A stretch of 64,000 bases of DNA from JBFWML01 sp050251635. GTDB taxonomy: Bacteria; Campylobacterota; Campylobacteria; Campylobacterales; SZUA-545. The DNA lies in assembly GCA_050251635.1 (NCBI GenBank), contig JBFWML010000008.1, positions 1 to 64,000 of the forward strand, read 5' to 3'. The translations under genes and the position numbers were made by a program. Each line of letters begins with the position of its first letter. Positions within the stretch are counted from its first letter, which is position 1. Below are positions 1-7,028 of this stretch, piece by piece. The notes below the pieces were generated by a model. The model did not search any database. It had not been told where the DNA came from and saw only the letters and a list, made by a program, of their open reading frames with translations.

Positions 1-10
1 CTTCCGATCT
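1..10. other. Probable Illumina adapter remnant at left edge
   Basis: The first ten bases, CTTCCGATCT, equal the 3' end of the common Illumina adapter. Read on the minus strand they are AGATCGGAAG, the start of adapter read-through. They lie exactly at the window edge inside the pgi reading frame, where the last codons give Ala-Asp-Arg-Lys. A chance match of ten bases at this exact place is about one in a million. If correct, the window starts at a contig end and the last three to four Pgi residues are artificial. Confidence 0.6.
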
Positions 11-1065
11 GCCTGCAGCGTGGCGTCGGCCTGCGCGTTGATCAGTTTTTCAAACCGGCAGCCGTTAACAAAGTCGTTTTTCTCAAGGCCCGGCAGGGTG
101 ATCTGCGGAATGCTCAGATCGCTTTCAAAATCCCGCACCTTGATAAAGGTGACCGACTTGTCCAGCGGCCCTTCCATGATCAGTTGCAAAAAGGAGTGCT
201 GATCGACCGAGCCGATCAGGCCGATCGGCGTTAAACCCACCCGTTTGTTTTTTTCGTCCAGTTTGCCGAGGCTTTCGCCCCAAAGCTGCACATACCATTT
301 GACAAACTCCTCAAAGGCGTTGGCGTAGGCAAAGAGCGCGTTGATCGGTTGTGCGGCGGACTTTTTGGCATAAAAGCGCGCTTTGGCCGACAGATGCAGC
401 GGATCGGTCGTAAAAAAGCCGTCGCGGACGGTGCGCGCACCCTCAAGCAGCGCGGAAATATCGTATCCGGCCAATTTCAGCGGCACTAGCCCCACGGCGC
501 TTAAAACCGAAAAGCGGCCCCCCACGCTTTTGGGCAGATGGAAACGCACAAAACCATAGGTTTCCCCCAGTTTATCCAGCGGCGACCCGGGATCGGTGAT
601 GACCGCGATCTGATCGGCGCAGGATTGATCGACCGCGCATTTGCCCAGCACGGAGAGAATCAGTTTAAAGATTGAGGTCGTTTCGATGGTGCCACCGGAT
701 TTGGAGACAATAAAAAAGAGGGTTTTGCGCGGATTGATCGACCGCATGGCGGCGGTCAGTTCGATCGGATCGCCGTTTTCGAGAAAAATCAGCTTTTTTT
801 CGTTGCGGTGGGGCAGGTGGCGCAGCATCCGCTCGGCGGCTTTGGAACCCAGCGACGATCCGCCGATCCCGATGACCGCGATCGATTCGAACCCCTGCAC
901 CCGAAGCTGATAGTTTTCCAGCGCCGCAAGCAGCTCTCCCTGGGAGTCGGGCAGGGCGTAATAACCGCTTTTATCGTTTTGCCACTCCGCCTTTAACGCG
1001 GCCTGATCGGCTTTAAGATCGGCCTCGGAAAGCGGCGCGTCGAAATGGAGCGTAGAAACGATCAT
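1..1065 (-). CDS. pgi: Glucose-6-phosphate isomerase, C-terminus missing
   Basis: This enzyme interconverts glucose 6-phosphate and fructose 6-phosphate in the cytoplasm. The minus-strand frame is open from the ATG at 1065 to the window edge (about 355 codons). It contains GIGGSSLGSK near residue 75, the sugar-phosphate-binding VSKSGGTIETTS, and the family signature GGRFSVLSAVG. Campylobacterota enzymes are, as I recall, about 400 residues, so some 50 residues with the catalytic C-terminal lysine are missing. It is last in a minus-strand run (small unknown, GGDEF-like, hemN, pgi). With fba nearby it points to gluconeogenesis feeding glycogen (glgA is at 40137). The final codons may be adapter sequence. 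Confidence 0.93.
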   Translation of the reverse strand, partial: MIVSTLHFDAPLSEADLKADQAALKAEWQNDKSGYYALPDSQGELLAALENYQLRVQGFESIAVIGIGGSSLGSKAAERMLRHLPHRNEKKLIFLENGDPIELTAAMRSINPRKTLFFIVSKSGGTIETTSIFKLILSVLGKCAVDQSCADQIAVITDPGSPLDKLGETYGFVRFHLPKSVGGRFSVLSAVGLVPLKLAGYDISALLEGARTVRDGFFTTDPLHLSAKARFYAKKSAAQPINALFAYANAFEEFVKWYVQLWGESLGKLDEKNKRVGLTPIGLIGSVDQHSFLQLIMEGPLDKSVTFIKVRDFESDLSIPQITLPGLEKNDFVNGCRFEKLINAQADATLQADRK

Positions 1066-1127
1066 GGCTGTCCTTTGGGCAAATAATCACCCATTGTAGT
1101 ACACCCATGTTGACAAATGAATGACGG

Positions 1128-2498
1128 TCAGACCGTCTTGCTGAACCTTCGCGCCGCTTCGGGCGTCTTTTTCAGGTAGGCGTCAAATGGCATAACAAGG
1201 TTGCGCACCAACAGCCGCCCCGTTTCGCCGATCGTAATACCGTTTTCGCCCACGCTCAAGAGCCCTTCGGCCTCAAAGGGTTTGAGCGCTTCGAGCTCTT
1301 CGGCGAAGTAGCGTTTAAAATCGACTGTAAACTCTTTTTCGATCGCGGCAAAATCCAGCGTGAAGTTGGACATCAGTTGCATAATAACCCGCTTGCGCAG
1401 CCGATCGTCGTCGCTGAGCGAAAAGCCGCGCATCAGCGGCAGCTTATCGGCGTCGATCGCCGCTTCGTAGGGTTCCAGATCGCGGAAACTCTGCGCGTAA
1501 AAGTCCGCCCCCTCGCCGATGCTGGTTACCCCAAGGCCAAAAAGATCGGTTCCGCCGTGGGTGGTGTAGCCCTGAAAGTTGCGGTGGAGTTTGCCCTTTT
1601 CCAGCGCGCGGCACAGTTCGTCGTTCGGTTTGGCGAAGTGATCCATGCCGATCATCGTGTAACCGGCGGCGGTAAACATCTCGATCGCCGTCTGCATGAT
1701 CAGCAGTTTTTCCTCCGGCGCGGGCAGGGTGGTTTCGTCGATCTTGCGCATGGTTTTTTTCATCCACGGCACATGGGCGTAGTTAAACAGCGCCATGCGA
1801 TCGGGGTTGAGCGCCAGCGTCAGCCGCAGGGTTTCTTTGAAGGTTTCAAGGCTCTGATAGGGCAGGCCGTAGATGAGATCGACGTTGATGCTTTCGATGC
1901 CGTGGGCGCGGGCGATCGTGACGGCGTTTTGGGTCTGATCAAAGGGCTGAATGCGGTGGGTCGCTTCCTGAACCCGCGCGTCAAAATCCTGCACCCCGAA
2001 GCTCACACGGTTAACGCCGCCCGCCTTAAGGACGCGCATTTGATCATCGGTAAAAAAGCGCGGATCGATTTCAACGCCGAACTCCGCATCAGGGGCGATA
2101 TTGGGAAACCGCTTGCGGATCAGCCGGATAATTTCCGCCAGTTGATCGGCATGATAAAAGGTGGGGGTTCCGCCGCCAAAATGCAGTTGGCGCACCGGGC
2201 GCGTCGTGTCGAGCCAGCGCGCGAGAATCTCCATTTCGCGTTCCAGATAGCCGATATAGCGTGCTTTGACATCCTCTTTGCTGGTGTAAACGACGTTGCA
2301 GCCGCAGAAATAACAGGCGCTGCGGCAAAAGGGAAGGTGGAAATAAAGCGACAGCTCCCGCCCGCTGGCGTTGGAGCGTTCGATGTGGGTTTTGTAAACG
2401 TCCAGATCGAAAGATTCGTGAAACTCCGGCGCGGTGGGGTAGCTGGTGTAACGCGGCCCGGGCCGGGAGTATTGGGCGAATTTTTTAAAGTCGATCAT
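1128..2498 (-). CDS. hemN: Oxygen-independent coproporphyrinogen III dehydrogenase
   Basis: This radical SAM enzyme decarboxylates coproporphyrinogen III to protoporphyrinogen IX in anaerobic haem synthesis. At 456 residues it matches full-length HemN. The cluster motif is C58-x3-C62-x2-C65 with the extra C67 typical of true HemN rather than HemW, and the SAM-binding GGGTPTF lies at 108-114. The N-terminal RYTSYPTAPEF is also a HemN hallmark. Pgi follows 62 bp downstream on the same strand, and the GGDEF-like gene lies 43 bp upstream. Use of an oxygen-independent enzyme fits a microaerobic or anaerobic lifestyle. Confidence 0.96.
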   Translation of the reverse strand: MIDFKKFAQYSRPGPRYTSYPTAPEFHESFDLDVYKTHIERSNASGRELSLYFHLPFCRSACYFCGCNVVYTSKEDVKARYIGYLEREMEILARWLDTTRPVRQLHFGGGTPTFYHADQLAEIIRLIRKRFPNIAPDAEFGVEIDPRFFTDDQMRVLKAGGVNRVSFGVQDFDARVQEATHRIQPFDQTQNAVTIARAHGIESINVDLIYGLPYQSLETFKETLRLTLALNPDRMALFNYAHVPWMKKTMRKIDETTLPAPEEKLLIMQTAIEMFTAAGYTMIGMDHFAKPNDELCRALEKGKLHRNFQGYTTHGGTDLFGLGVTSIGEGADFYAQSFRDLEPYEAAIDADKLPLMRGFSLSDDDRLRKRVIMQLMSNFTLDFAAIEKEFTVDFKRYFAEELEALKPFEAEGLLSVGENGITIGETGRLLVRNLVMPFDAYLKKTPEAARRFSKTV

Positions 2499-2541
2499 GG
2501 CGCTTCTTCTTAAAAAGGTGCGCGATTATAGGCAAAAGCGG

Positions 2542-2931
2542 CTAACACTCCAAGCAGCGGGCGTAGTCGCCCATCTCGTCGATGGCGCGGCTGAGCACGT
2601 CCGTGGCGGACTGATCGTCGTTTCCGGCGGTGGCGGTGGCGATATGGTAGGGTTTGTTGCAGCCCTTAAAGAGCGGGTCAAGATGCTTAAGCGCCAAGCC
2701 CGCTTCGCCGCGTCCGGTATGGCCGAGGATAATCAGCAGGGTGCATTCGGTCAGCATTTCCACCGCGTCGGTTTTGCGGATACGGCCGTCTAGCGCCTCT
2801 TCCAGTGTGGGCGGTACTTGCCCTTCGAAGCAGACCAGTATCAGCGAAAAGGGGGCGCCGTAACGCTGCAGGCGGTAAAACTCCAGCTCCGCATATTGCG
2901 CGCCCAGCGTAATCACTTCTCTGCGGGACAT
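2542..2931 (-). CDS. Small degenerate GGDEF-like protein
   Basis: This is a 129-residue cytoplasmic protein. The start at 2931 is chosen because AAGGAGA lies 5-6 bases upstream; the open frame continues 40 codons further without a better site. The sequence resembles a GGDEF-domain core: an early RYGAPFSLILVCFE strand as in diguanylate cyclases, an RKTDAV segment where the I-site region would be, and LLIILGHTGRGEAGLAL where cyclases have the LLP-T-EGA strand and helix. The GG(D/E)EF loop itself is absent, so catalysis is unlikely. A role as nucleotide-binding or protein-binding remnant is inference. It sits between a small unknown gene and hemN on the same strand. Confidence 0.75.
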   Translation of the reverse strand: MSRREVITLGAQYAELEFYRLQRYGAPFSLILVCFEGQVPPTLEEALDGRIRKTDAVEMLTECTLLIILGHTGRGEAGLALKHLDPLFKGCNKPYHIATATAGNDDQSATDVLSRAIDEMGDYARCLEC

Positions 2932-2996
2932 GGTCTCTCCTTCTGCGTTGGTTGCAGAATCATAAACCACTTTCGCAAAAAAAGTGCGCCTAAGGG

Positions 2997-3260
2997 TCAG
3001 ACGACGCGCACGCCCCCGATGTTTTTGAGCATTTCGGGCGAAAATTCGCACACATCGCCGTTCTCTTCGGTTTTGTAAAAAGCCCGTTTAGAGGCGGGGT
3101 CAACCCTGAGATTGCAAACGCGGATTTTGCCTTGGGCCGACTCGCCGGCGCTGTTGCGGCGGAACTCAATTTCCAGCTTTTTGCGGCCCATACGATCGGC
3201 CTGAATCGCCAGAAACTCCAATACGACGCGGGTGGGGTCAAAAAAGGAGAGCGAACCCAT
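2997..3260 (-). CDS. Conserved-looking small protein of unknown function
   Basis: This is an 87-residue protein starting MGSLSFFDPTRVVLEF. The start at 3260 is preceded by AAAGGAG seven bases upstream, better than the in-frame ATG 19 codons earlier. I see no signal peptide, membrane segment or recognised motif. The protein has a basic stretch DRMGRKKLEIEFRR near residues 22-35 and one cysteine. It is the first gene of the minus-strand run leading to hemN and pgi, and is divergent from the rotamase gene at 3388. I do not recognise the family. Confidence 0.7.
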   Translation of the reverse strand: MGSLSFFDPTRVVLEFLAIQADRMGRKKLEIEFRRNSAGESAQGKIRVCNLRVDPASKRAFYKTEENGDVCEFSPEMLKNIGGVRVV

Positions 3261-3350
3261 GAAAGCTCCTTTTGGGGTGTGGAGATCATGTACAAGCAAA
3301 AAATCGGCCAATTTCAAAGGGGCTGAAATGGGGGTTTTGGGTGGCCGTGG

Positions 3351-3356
3351 TAGAAT
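3351..3356 (+). promoter_or_regulatory. Candidate -10 box for rotamase-fba operon
   Basis: TAGAAT lies 32 bases before the GTG start of the rotamase gene, in the short divergent intergenic region. No clear -35 hexamer is visible, as is usual for housekeeping promoters in this phylum. Confidence 0.4.
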
Positions 3357-3387
3357 GACGACGATTAACCAAAACTAAGGAGTCTAG

Positions 3388-4209
3388 GTGAAAATAGTGA
3401 TTAAAGGCGCTCTGGCGCTGGTCTTGGGCGCAGGCTTGCTGAACGCGGCGGTTCTGGCCACCGTCAACGGCGAGCAGATTACCAGCGACGAACTCAATTT
3501 GATGCTTTCTCAGGCGCAGATGCCCGCGTTTGACTCCCTTGGCAAAGAGGATCAGCAAAAGCTCATCAACTCCATGGTCGAGCGCAAACTGCTGGCGCAA
3601 CACGCCCAAAAACAGGGCATCGAGAAAAATGCCGACTACCAAAAGGCGTTGAGCGTGCTCAAGGAAAATCTGGCGATCGACGTCTGGCTTGATGGCTACA
3701 TGAAGTCCCAAAACGTCACCGAGGCCGAAGCCAAGGCGATGTACGAAGAGAACAAAGAGCGCTTCAAGCAGCCCGAGCAGGTGCGCGCCCGCCACATTCT
3801 GGTGGAAAAAGAGGCCGACGCCAAGGCGATTATCAAGGAGCTTTCCGCCAAAAAAGTGGCGGAGCTGGAAGCGGCTTTCGAGGCGATTGCCAAGGAGAAG
3901 TCGATCGATCCGGGCAGCGGCCAAAAGGGCGGCGATTTGGGTTATTTTGCCAAGGAGCGCATGGTTAAAGAGTTTGCCGACGCAGCCTTTGCCCTGAAAA
4001 AAGGCGAAATGACCAAAGCCCCTGTTCAGAGCGCCTTCGGTTACCACATCATTTATCAAGTCGATCACAAGCCCGCGAGCGTTACGCCCTATGAGCGTGT
4101 TGCCGAACAGATGAAAAACGGCGTTAAGATGAAAAAGTTCGAGGCGAGTTTGGAAAAATTGACCGGCGACCTGAAGCAAAAAGCCAAAATCACCTACCCC
4201 AATCAATAA
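3388..4209 (+). CDS. Periplasmic peptidyl-prolyl isomerase, PEB4/SurA-like
   Basis: This 273-residue protein is a secreted PpiC-type rotamase and chaperone for outer-membrane proteins, homologous to Campylobacter PEB4 (Cbf2). Residues 1-24 form a signal peptide (MKIVIKGALALVLGAGLLNA) and residues 26-128 a SurA-type helical N-terminal region. The parvulin domain covers about 131-227, with RARHILV at its start and the late GYHIIYQV strand. The GTG at 3388 is the start because TAAGGAG lies six bases upstream and the signal peptide begins there. The aldolase gene follows nine bases downstream; I recall the same pairing (peb4-fba) in Campylobacter and Helicobacter, which supports both assignments. 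Confidence 0.92.
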   Translation: MKIVIKGALALVLGAGLLNAAVLATVNGEQITSDELNLMLSQAQMPAFDSLGKEDQQKLINSMVERKLLAQHAQKQGIEKNADYQKALSVLKENLAIDVWLDGYMKSQNVTEAEAKAMYEENKERFKQPEQVRARHILVEKEADAKAIIKELSAKKVAELEAAFEAIAKEKSIDPGSGQKGGDLGYFAKERMVKEFADAAFALKKGEMTKAPVQSAFGYHIIYQVDHKPASVTPYERVAEQMKNGVKMKKFEASLEKLTGDLKQKAKITYPNQ

Positions 4210-4218
4210 GGACACTCG

Positions 4219-5142
4219 ATGCTCGTCAGCGGTACGCAACTTCTCAAAAAGGCCCACGAGGGCGGTTATGCGGTTGGCGCGTTTAACATCAACAATATGG
4301 AGATGGCGCAGGCTATCTTTGAGGCGGCGGACAAAACCGCTTCGCCCATTATGATTCAGGCCTCCGAAGGGGCCATCAAATACGCGGGCGGCGAAATGCT
4401 TCACGCGATTGTGAAAACCCTGTCGGAAAAATATCCGCACATTCCCGTGGCGCTGCACCTGGATCACGGCACCACCATGGAAGCGTGCGTTCACGCGATG
4501 CGCTGCGGGTTTACTTCGGTGATGATCGACGCGTCGCACCACAGCTTCGAAGAGAACATGGCCATGACCAAAGAGGTGGTACGCATCGCCCACGCGGCGG
4601 GTGTGGGCGTGGAGGCCGAGCTGGGCCGTTTGATGGGTATTGAAGACAACATCTCGGTCGATGCCAAAAATGCCAGCTTGGTAGACCCCGACGAAGCGGA
4701 AAAGTTCGTTAAGGAAACCGGCGTGGATTATCTGGCTCCGGCCATCGGCACCAGCCACGGGGCCTTTAAGTTCAAGGGCGAGCCGAAGCTGGAGTTTGAC
4801 CTGCTCAAAGAGGTCAAGCGCCGCACCGGGATTCCCTTGGTGCTGCACGGGGCCAGCTCGATCCCCGACGAAGTGCGCGCGGCCTTTGAAAAAACCGGCG
4901 GCGATCTCAAAGGCTCCAGGGGCGTTCCCGCCAACTTTTTGGAACTGGCGATCAAAGGCGGCATCAACAAGGTCAACACCGACACCGATCTGCGCATCGC
5001 CTTTATGGCCGAAGTGCGCCGCGTGGTGGGTGAAGCCCCCAGCGAGATCGACCCGCGCAACTACTTCAAACCCGCTCGCGCCGCCGTGGTCAAAATGCTG
5101 ACCGAACGGATGCAGACGCTGGGCAGCGCGGGGAAAATCTAA
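4219..5142 (+). CDS. fba: Class II fructose-bisphosphate aldolase
   Basis: This zinc enzyme cleaves or forms fructose 1,6-bisphosphate. The 307-residue length matches the phylum's class IIA aldolases. Visible active-site residues are D82 and H83 in LHLDHGT, E134 in VEAELGRLMG, H180 in GTSHGAFK and H210 in LVLHGASS, with the phosphate-binding NTDTD at 253-257. It follows the PEB4-like gene closely and probably shares its transcript. It ends 11 bp before the convergent CBS-GGDEF gene. Confidence 0.97.
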   Translation: MLVSGTQLLKKAHEGGYAVGAFNINNMEMAQAIFEAADKTASPIMIQASEGAIKYAGGEMLHAIVKTLSEKYPHIPVALHLDHGTTMEACVHAMRCGFTSVMIDASHHSFEENMAMTKEVVRIAHAAGVGVEAELGRLMGIEDNISVDAKNASLVDPDEAEKFVKETGVDYLAPAIGTSHGAFKFKGEPKLEFDLLKEVKRRTGIPLVLHGASSIPDEVRAAFEKTGGDLKGSRGVPANFLELAIKGGINKVNTDTDLRIAFMAEVRRVVGEAPSEIDPRNYFKPARAAVVKMLTERMQTLGSAGKI

Positions 5143-5153
5143 CCCCTGCGCCC

Positions 5154-6476
5154 TTAGGCCGTGACCGTCCGGTTGCGGCCGTCGGCTTTGGCGCGGTAGA
5201 GCGCCTTGTCGGCGCGGTCAAAAAGCGGCTCTTGTTCTTCATCCTCCAAACATTCGGCAATTCCGAAGCTGGCGGTGACGTGCCCGGGTTGGATAAAGTC
5301 GGTCGTTTCGATCGCCGTGCGGATTTTTTCGGCGGTGACGCGCGCGCCTTCCAGCCCCGTGTGGGGCAGCAGCACCACAAACTCTTCGCCGCCCCAGCGG
5401 GCCACCACGTCCGAAAGCCGCACCTTCTCCTGCGCGATCGCCGCCACCTTTTTAAGCACCTCGTCCCCCGCCAAATGGCCGTAGCTGTCGTTGATTTTTT
5501 TGAAGTGGTCAATATCGAAAAGAATTACCGAAAGCGGCGCTTTATAGCGTTTTTTCTGCGCCATTTCACGGGTGAAAAGCTGGCCGAACATATGGCGGTT
5601 AAACAGTCCCGTCAACGCGTCGGTGCTGGCCATTTTTTCCAGCGTCTGGGTGCGCTGCTGCAAAATCTGGTTGAGCTCTTTAAGCTCCTCCTGATGATTT
5701 TTAATCAGCCGCGCCCACTTGTTGTAGGCGGTGGTGACCAGATCCTTTTGGCTGACAATGCCCAAAATCCGCCCGTTTTGCCCCTCGACGACGATGCGTT
5801 TGATGTGATTGCCCTGACTAAAGCGCAGCGCCTCTTGAATGGTGAGCGTTTCGGGGATGGTGATCAGCGGCGTGGACATAAACTCCGCAACCGGGCGGCC
5901 TAGATCGCTATTTTCCGACAGCAGGGCGATGATGTCTTTTTGGGTCAAAATCCCCACCGCCCGTTCGCCGTCGTGGACGATCGCGGCGCTTTGCTGCTGG
6001 GTTTTCATCAGCTCGAAAACCGCCTGGGTGGGGGTGCTTTGGTGAACATTGAGCGTCTGCTCCTTGCGGAAAAGTTCGCCGATGCGCTGGGTTTCGACCA
6101 GAATTTCCGGGTCGATGCTGGCGGCTAGATCGGAGTAGCTCACAATCCCGCACAGCGCCCCCGCTTCGTCCACCAGACACAGGTAGTCGATGCCCTCCTT
6201 GACCGCCTCCATCGCCTCCAGCACATTGGCCTGCGGCGGCACCTGCGGCACGCGGCTTAGCGGCACCGCGCTCAGCGGCGTTTCGTAACCGACCCCCTCA
6301 AGACGGAAACGAATCAAATCCTGCGCGGTGAGAATGTAGTAGTCCTGATGGGCCTCGATGATGACGTCGCGGATATTGTGACGCTTCATCAGCCCCATCG
6401 CCTCTGAAATGGTTGCCTCGCGCGGCGCGGTAATCACGTCGATCGTGGCCAGTGAATCCAATGACGGAAATAGCAC
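5154..6476 (-). CDS. Diguanylate cyclase with four CBS domains
   Basis: This 440-residue cytoplasmic protein is predicted to make c-di-GMP from two GTP. Two CBS pairs cover about residues 8-130 and 135-255 (for example GIVSYSDL at 110-117 and GIVSQKDL at 239-246), so an adenine nucleotide or SAM probably controls it. A coiled-coil linker at about 258-285 leads to the GGDEF domain. The active motif is GGEEF at 362-366, and the product-inhibition I-site R353-L-S-D356 lies five residues before it, so both catalysis and feedback look intact. A paralogue with the same layout lies at 49287-50702. The gene is convergent with fba. Confidence 0.93.
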   Translation of the reverse strand: MLFPSLDSLATIDVITAPREATISEAMGLMKRHNIRDVIIEAHQDYYILTAQDLIRFRLEGVGYETPLSAVPLSRVPQVPPQANVLEAMEAVKEGIDYLCLVDEAGALCGIVSYSDLAASIDPEILVETQRIGELFRKEQTLNVHQSTPTQAVFELMKTQQQSAAIVHDGERAVGILTQKDIIALLSENSDLGRPVAEFMSTPLITIPETLTIQEALRFSQGNHIKRIVVEGQNGRILGIVSQKDLVTTAYNKWARLIKNHQEELKELNQILQQRTQTLEKMASTDALTGLFNRHMFGQLFTREMAQKKRYKAPLSVILFDIDHFKKINDSYGHLAGDEVLKKVAAIAQEKVRLSDVVARWGGEEFVVLLPHTGLEGARVTAEKIRTAIETTDFIQPGHVTASFGIAECLEDEEQEPLFDRADKALYRAKADGRNRTVTA

Positions 6477-6580
6477 AAACAGCTCCTTAATCCCTGCTTT
6501 TTATTCGTCATATTACAGCAGAAATTATTCCGCTTGGAAGGTTTTTTGCTTTGTTTTGTACAGCAAAAAAAGGAGCGACG

Positions 6581-6997
6581 ATGATCAATTCCGTTCAAAA
6601 CAACCCGCAAACCCTCTGGCCTGCAGGCGAGCGCGTCCGCGCAGGCGATCGGGCCGAAACGAAAACCGAGGTCAAACCGGATTTAGAACTGGAAGCCTTC
6701 CGCCAAAAACTGGCCGAAGGGGGCGGCACGGGCAGCTCGATCCAGCGGCTGAACCTTGAAAAGATCGAAAAGATCATCGAAGAAAAAAAGCAGGAGCTGC
6801 TGGAAAAATACGGTCTGGCCGAAGGGGCCAAGCCGCCCCTAAGCGGCGAAGCCTACGCAAAAGCCGCCAAAAGCATGAACGAAGAGCTCAGCGACTTTAT
6901 CAAACAGCTCATGGAACAGCTGGCGATCAAAGACGGCCTCAAAAAAGAGCCCGGCGGCCTGATTCCCAGAGGAACCCTCATTTCTGCCTTGGCCTAG
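6581..6997 (+). CDS. Hypothetical helical protein
   Basis: This 138-residue protein has no signal peptide or membrane segment. The ATG at 6581 has AAAAGGAG seven bases upstream, so I prefer it to an in-frame start ten codons earlier. The central part (about residues 60-80, LEKIEKIIEEKKQELLEKYG) is a strongly charged helix, probably coiled coil, followed by a second helix SMNEELSDFIKQLMEQLAIK. I do not recognise the family. It is followed 31 bp later by the oligopeptidase gene, which has its own promoter-like -10 box. Confidence 0.8.
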   Translation: MINSVQNNPQTLWPAGERVRAGDRAETKTEVKPDLELEAFRQKLAEGGGTGSSIQRLNLEKIEKIIEEKKQELLEKYGLAEGAKPPLSGEAYAKAAKSMNEELSDFIKQLMEQLAIKDGLKKEPGGLIPRGTLISALA

Positions 6998-7003
6998 TAT
7001 AAT
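6998..7003 (+). promoter_or_regulatory. Candidate -10 box for oligopeptidase gene
   Basis: A perfect TATAAT lies 26 bases before the ATG at 7029. Its first base lies immediately after the upstream gene's stop codon. Confidence 0.5.
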
Positions 7004-7025
7004 CGCTCCTTTTAACCAAGGAGCG
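7004..7025 (+). repeat. Hairpin that would pair with the prlC ribosome-binding site
   Basis: CGCTCCTT (7004-7011) and AAGGAGCG (7018-7025) are perfect 8-bp inverted arms around a six-base loop. The right arm holds the AAGGAG Shine-Dalgarno sequence of the gene starting at 7029. A transcript reading in from upstream would hide the site, while one starting near 7010 from the local -10 box would lack most of the left arm. Confidence 0.55.
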
Positions 7026-7028
7026 AAA

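Noticed and set aside
1377..2513. 378-codon plus-strand open frame opposite hemN
   Set aside because: It is antisense to hemN, and its composition mirrors HemN codons; there is no family match.
3286..4848. 520-codon open frame on the minus strand across the rotamase and aldolase genes
   Set aside because: It lies antisense to two well-supported genes, is rich in His, Leu and Phe as expected for a mirror frame of GC-rich codons, and has no recognisable family.
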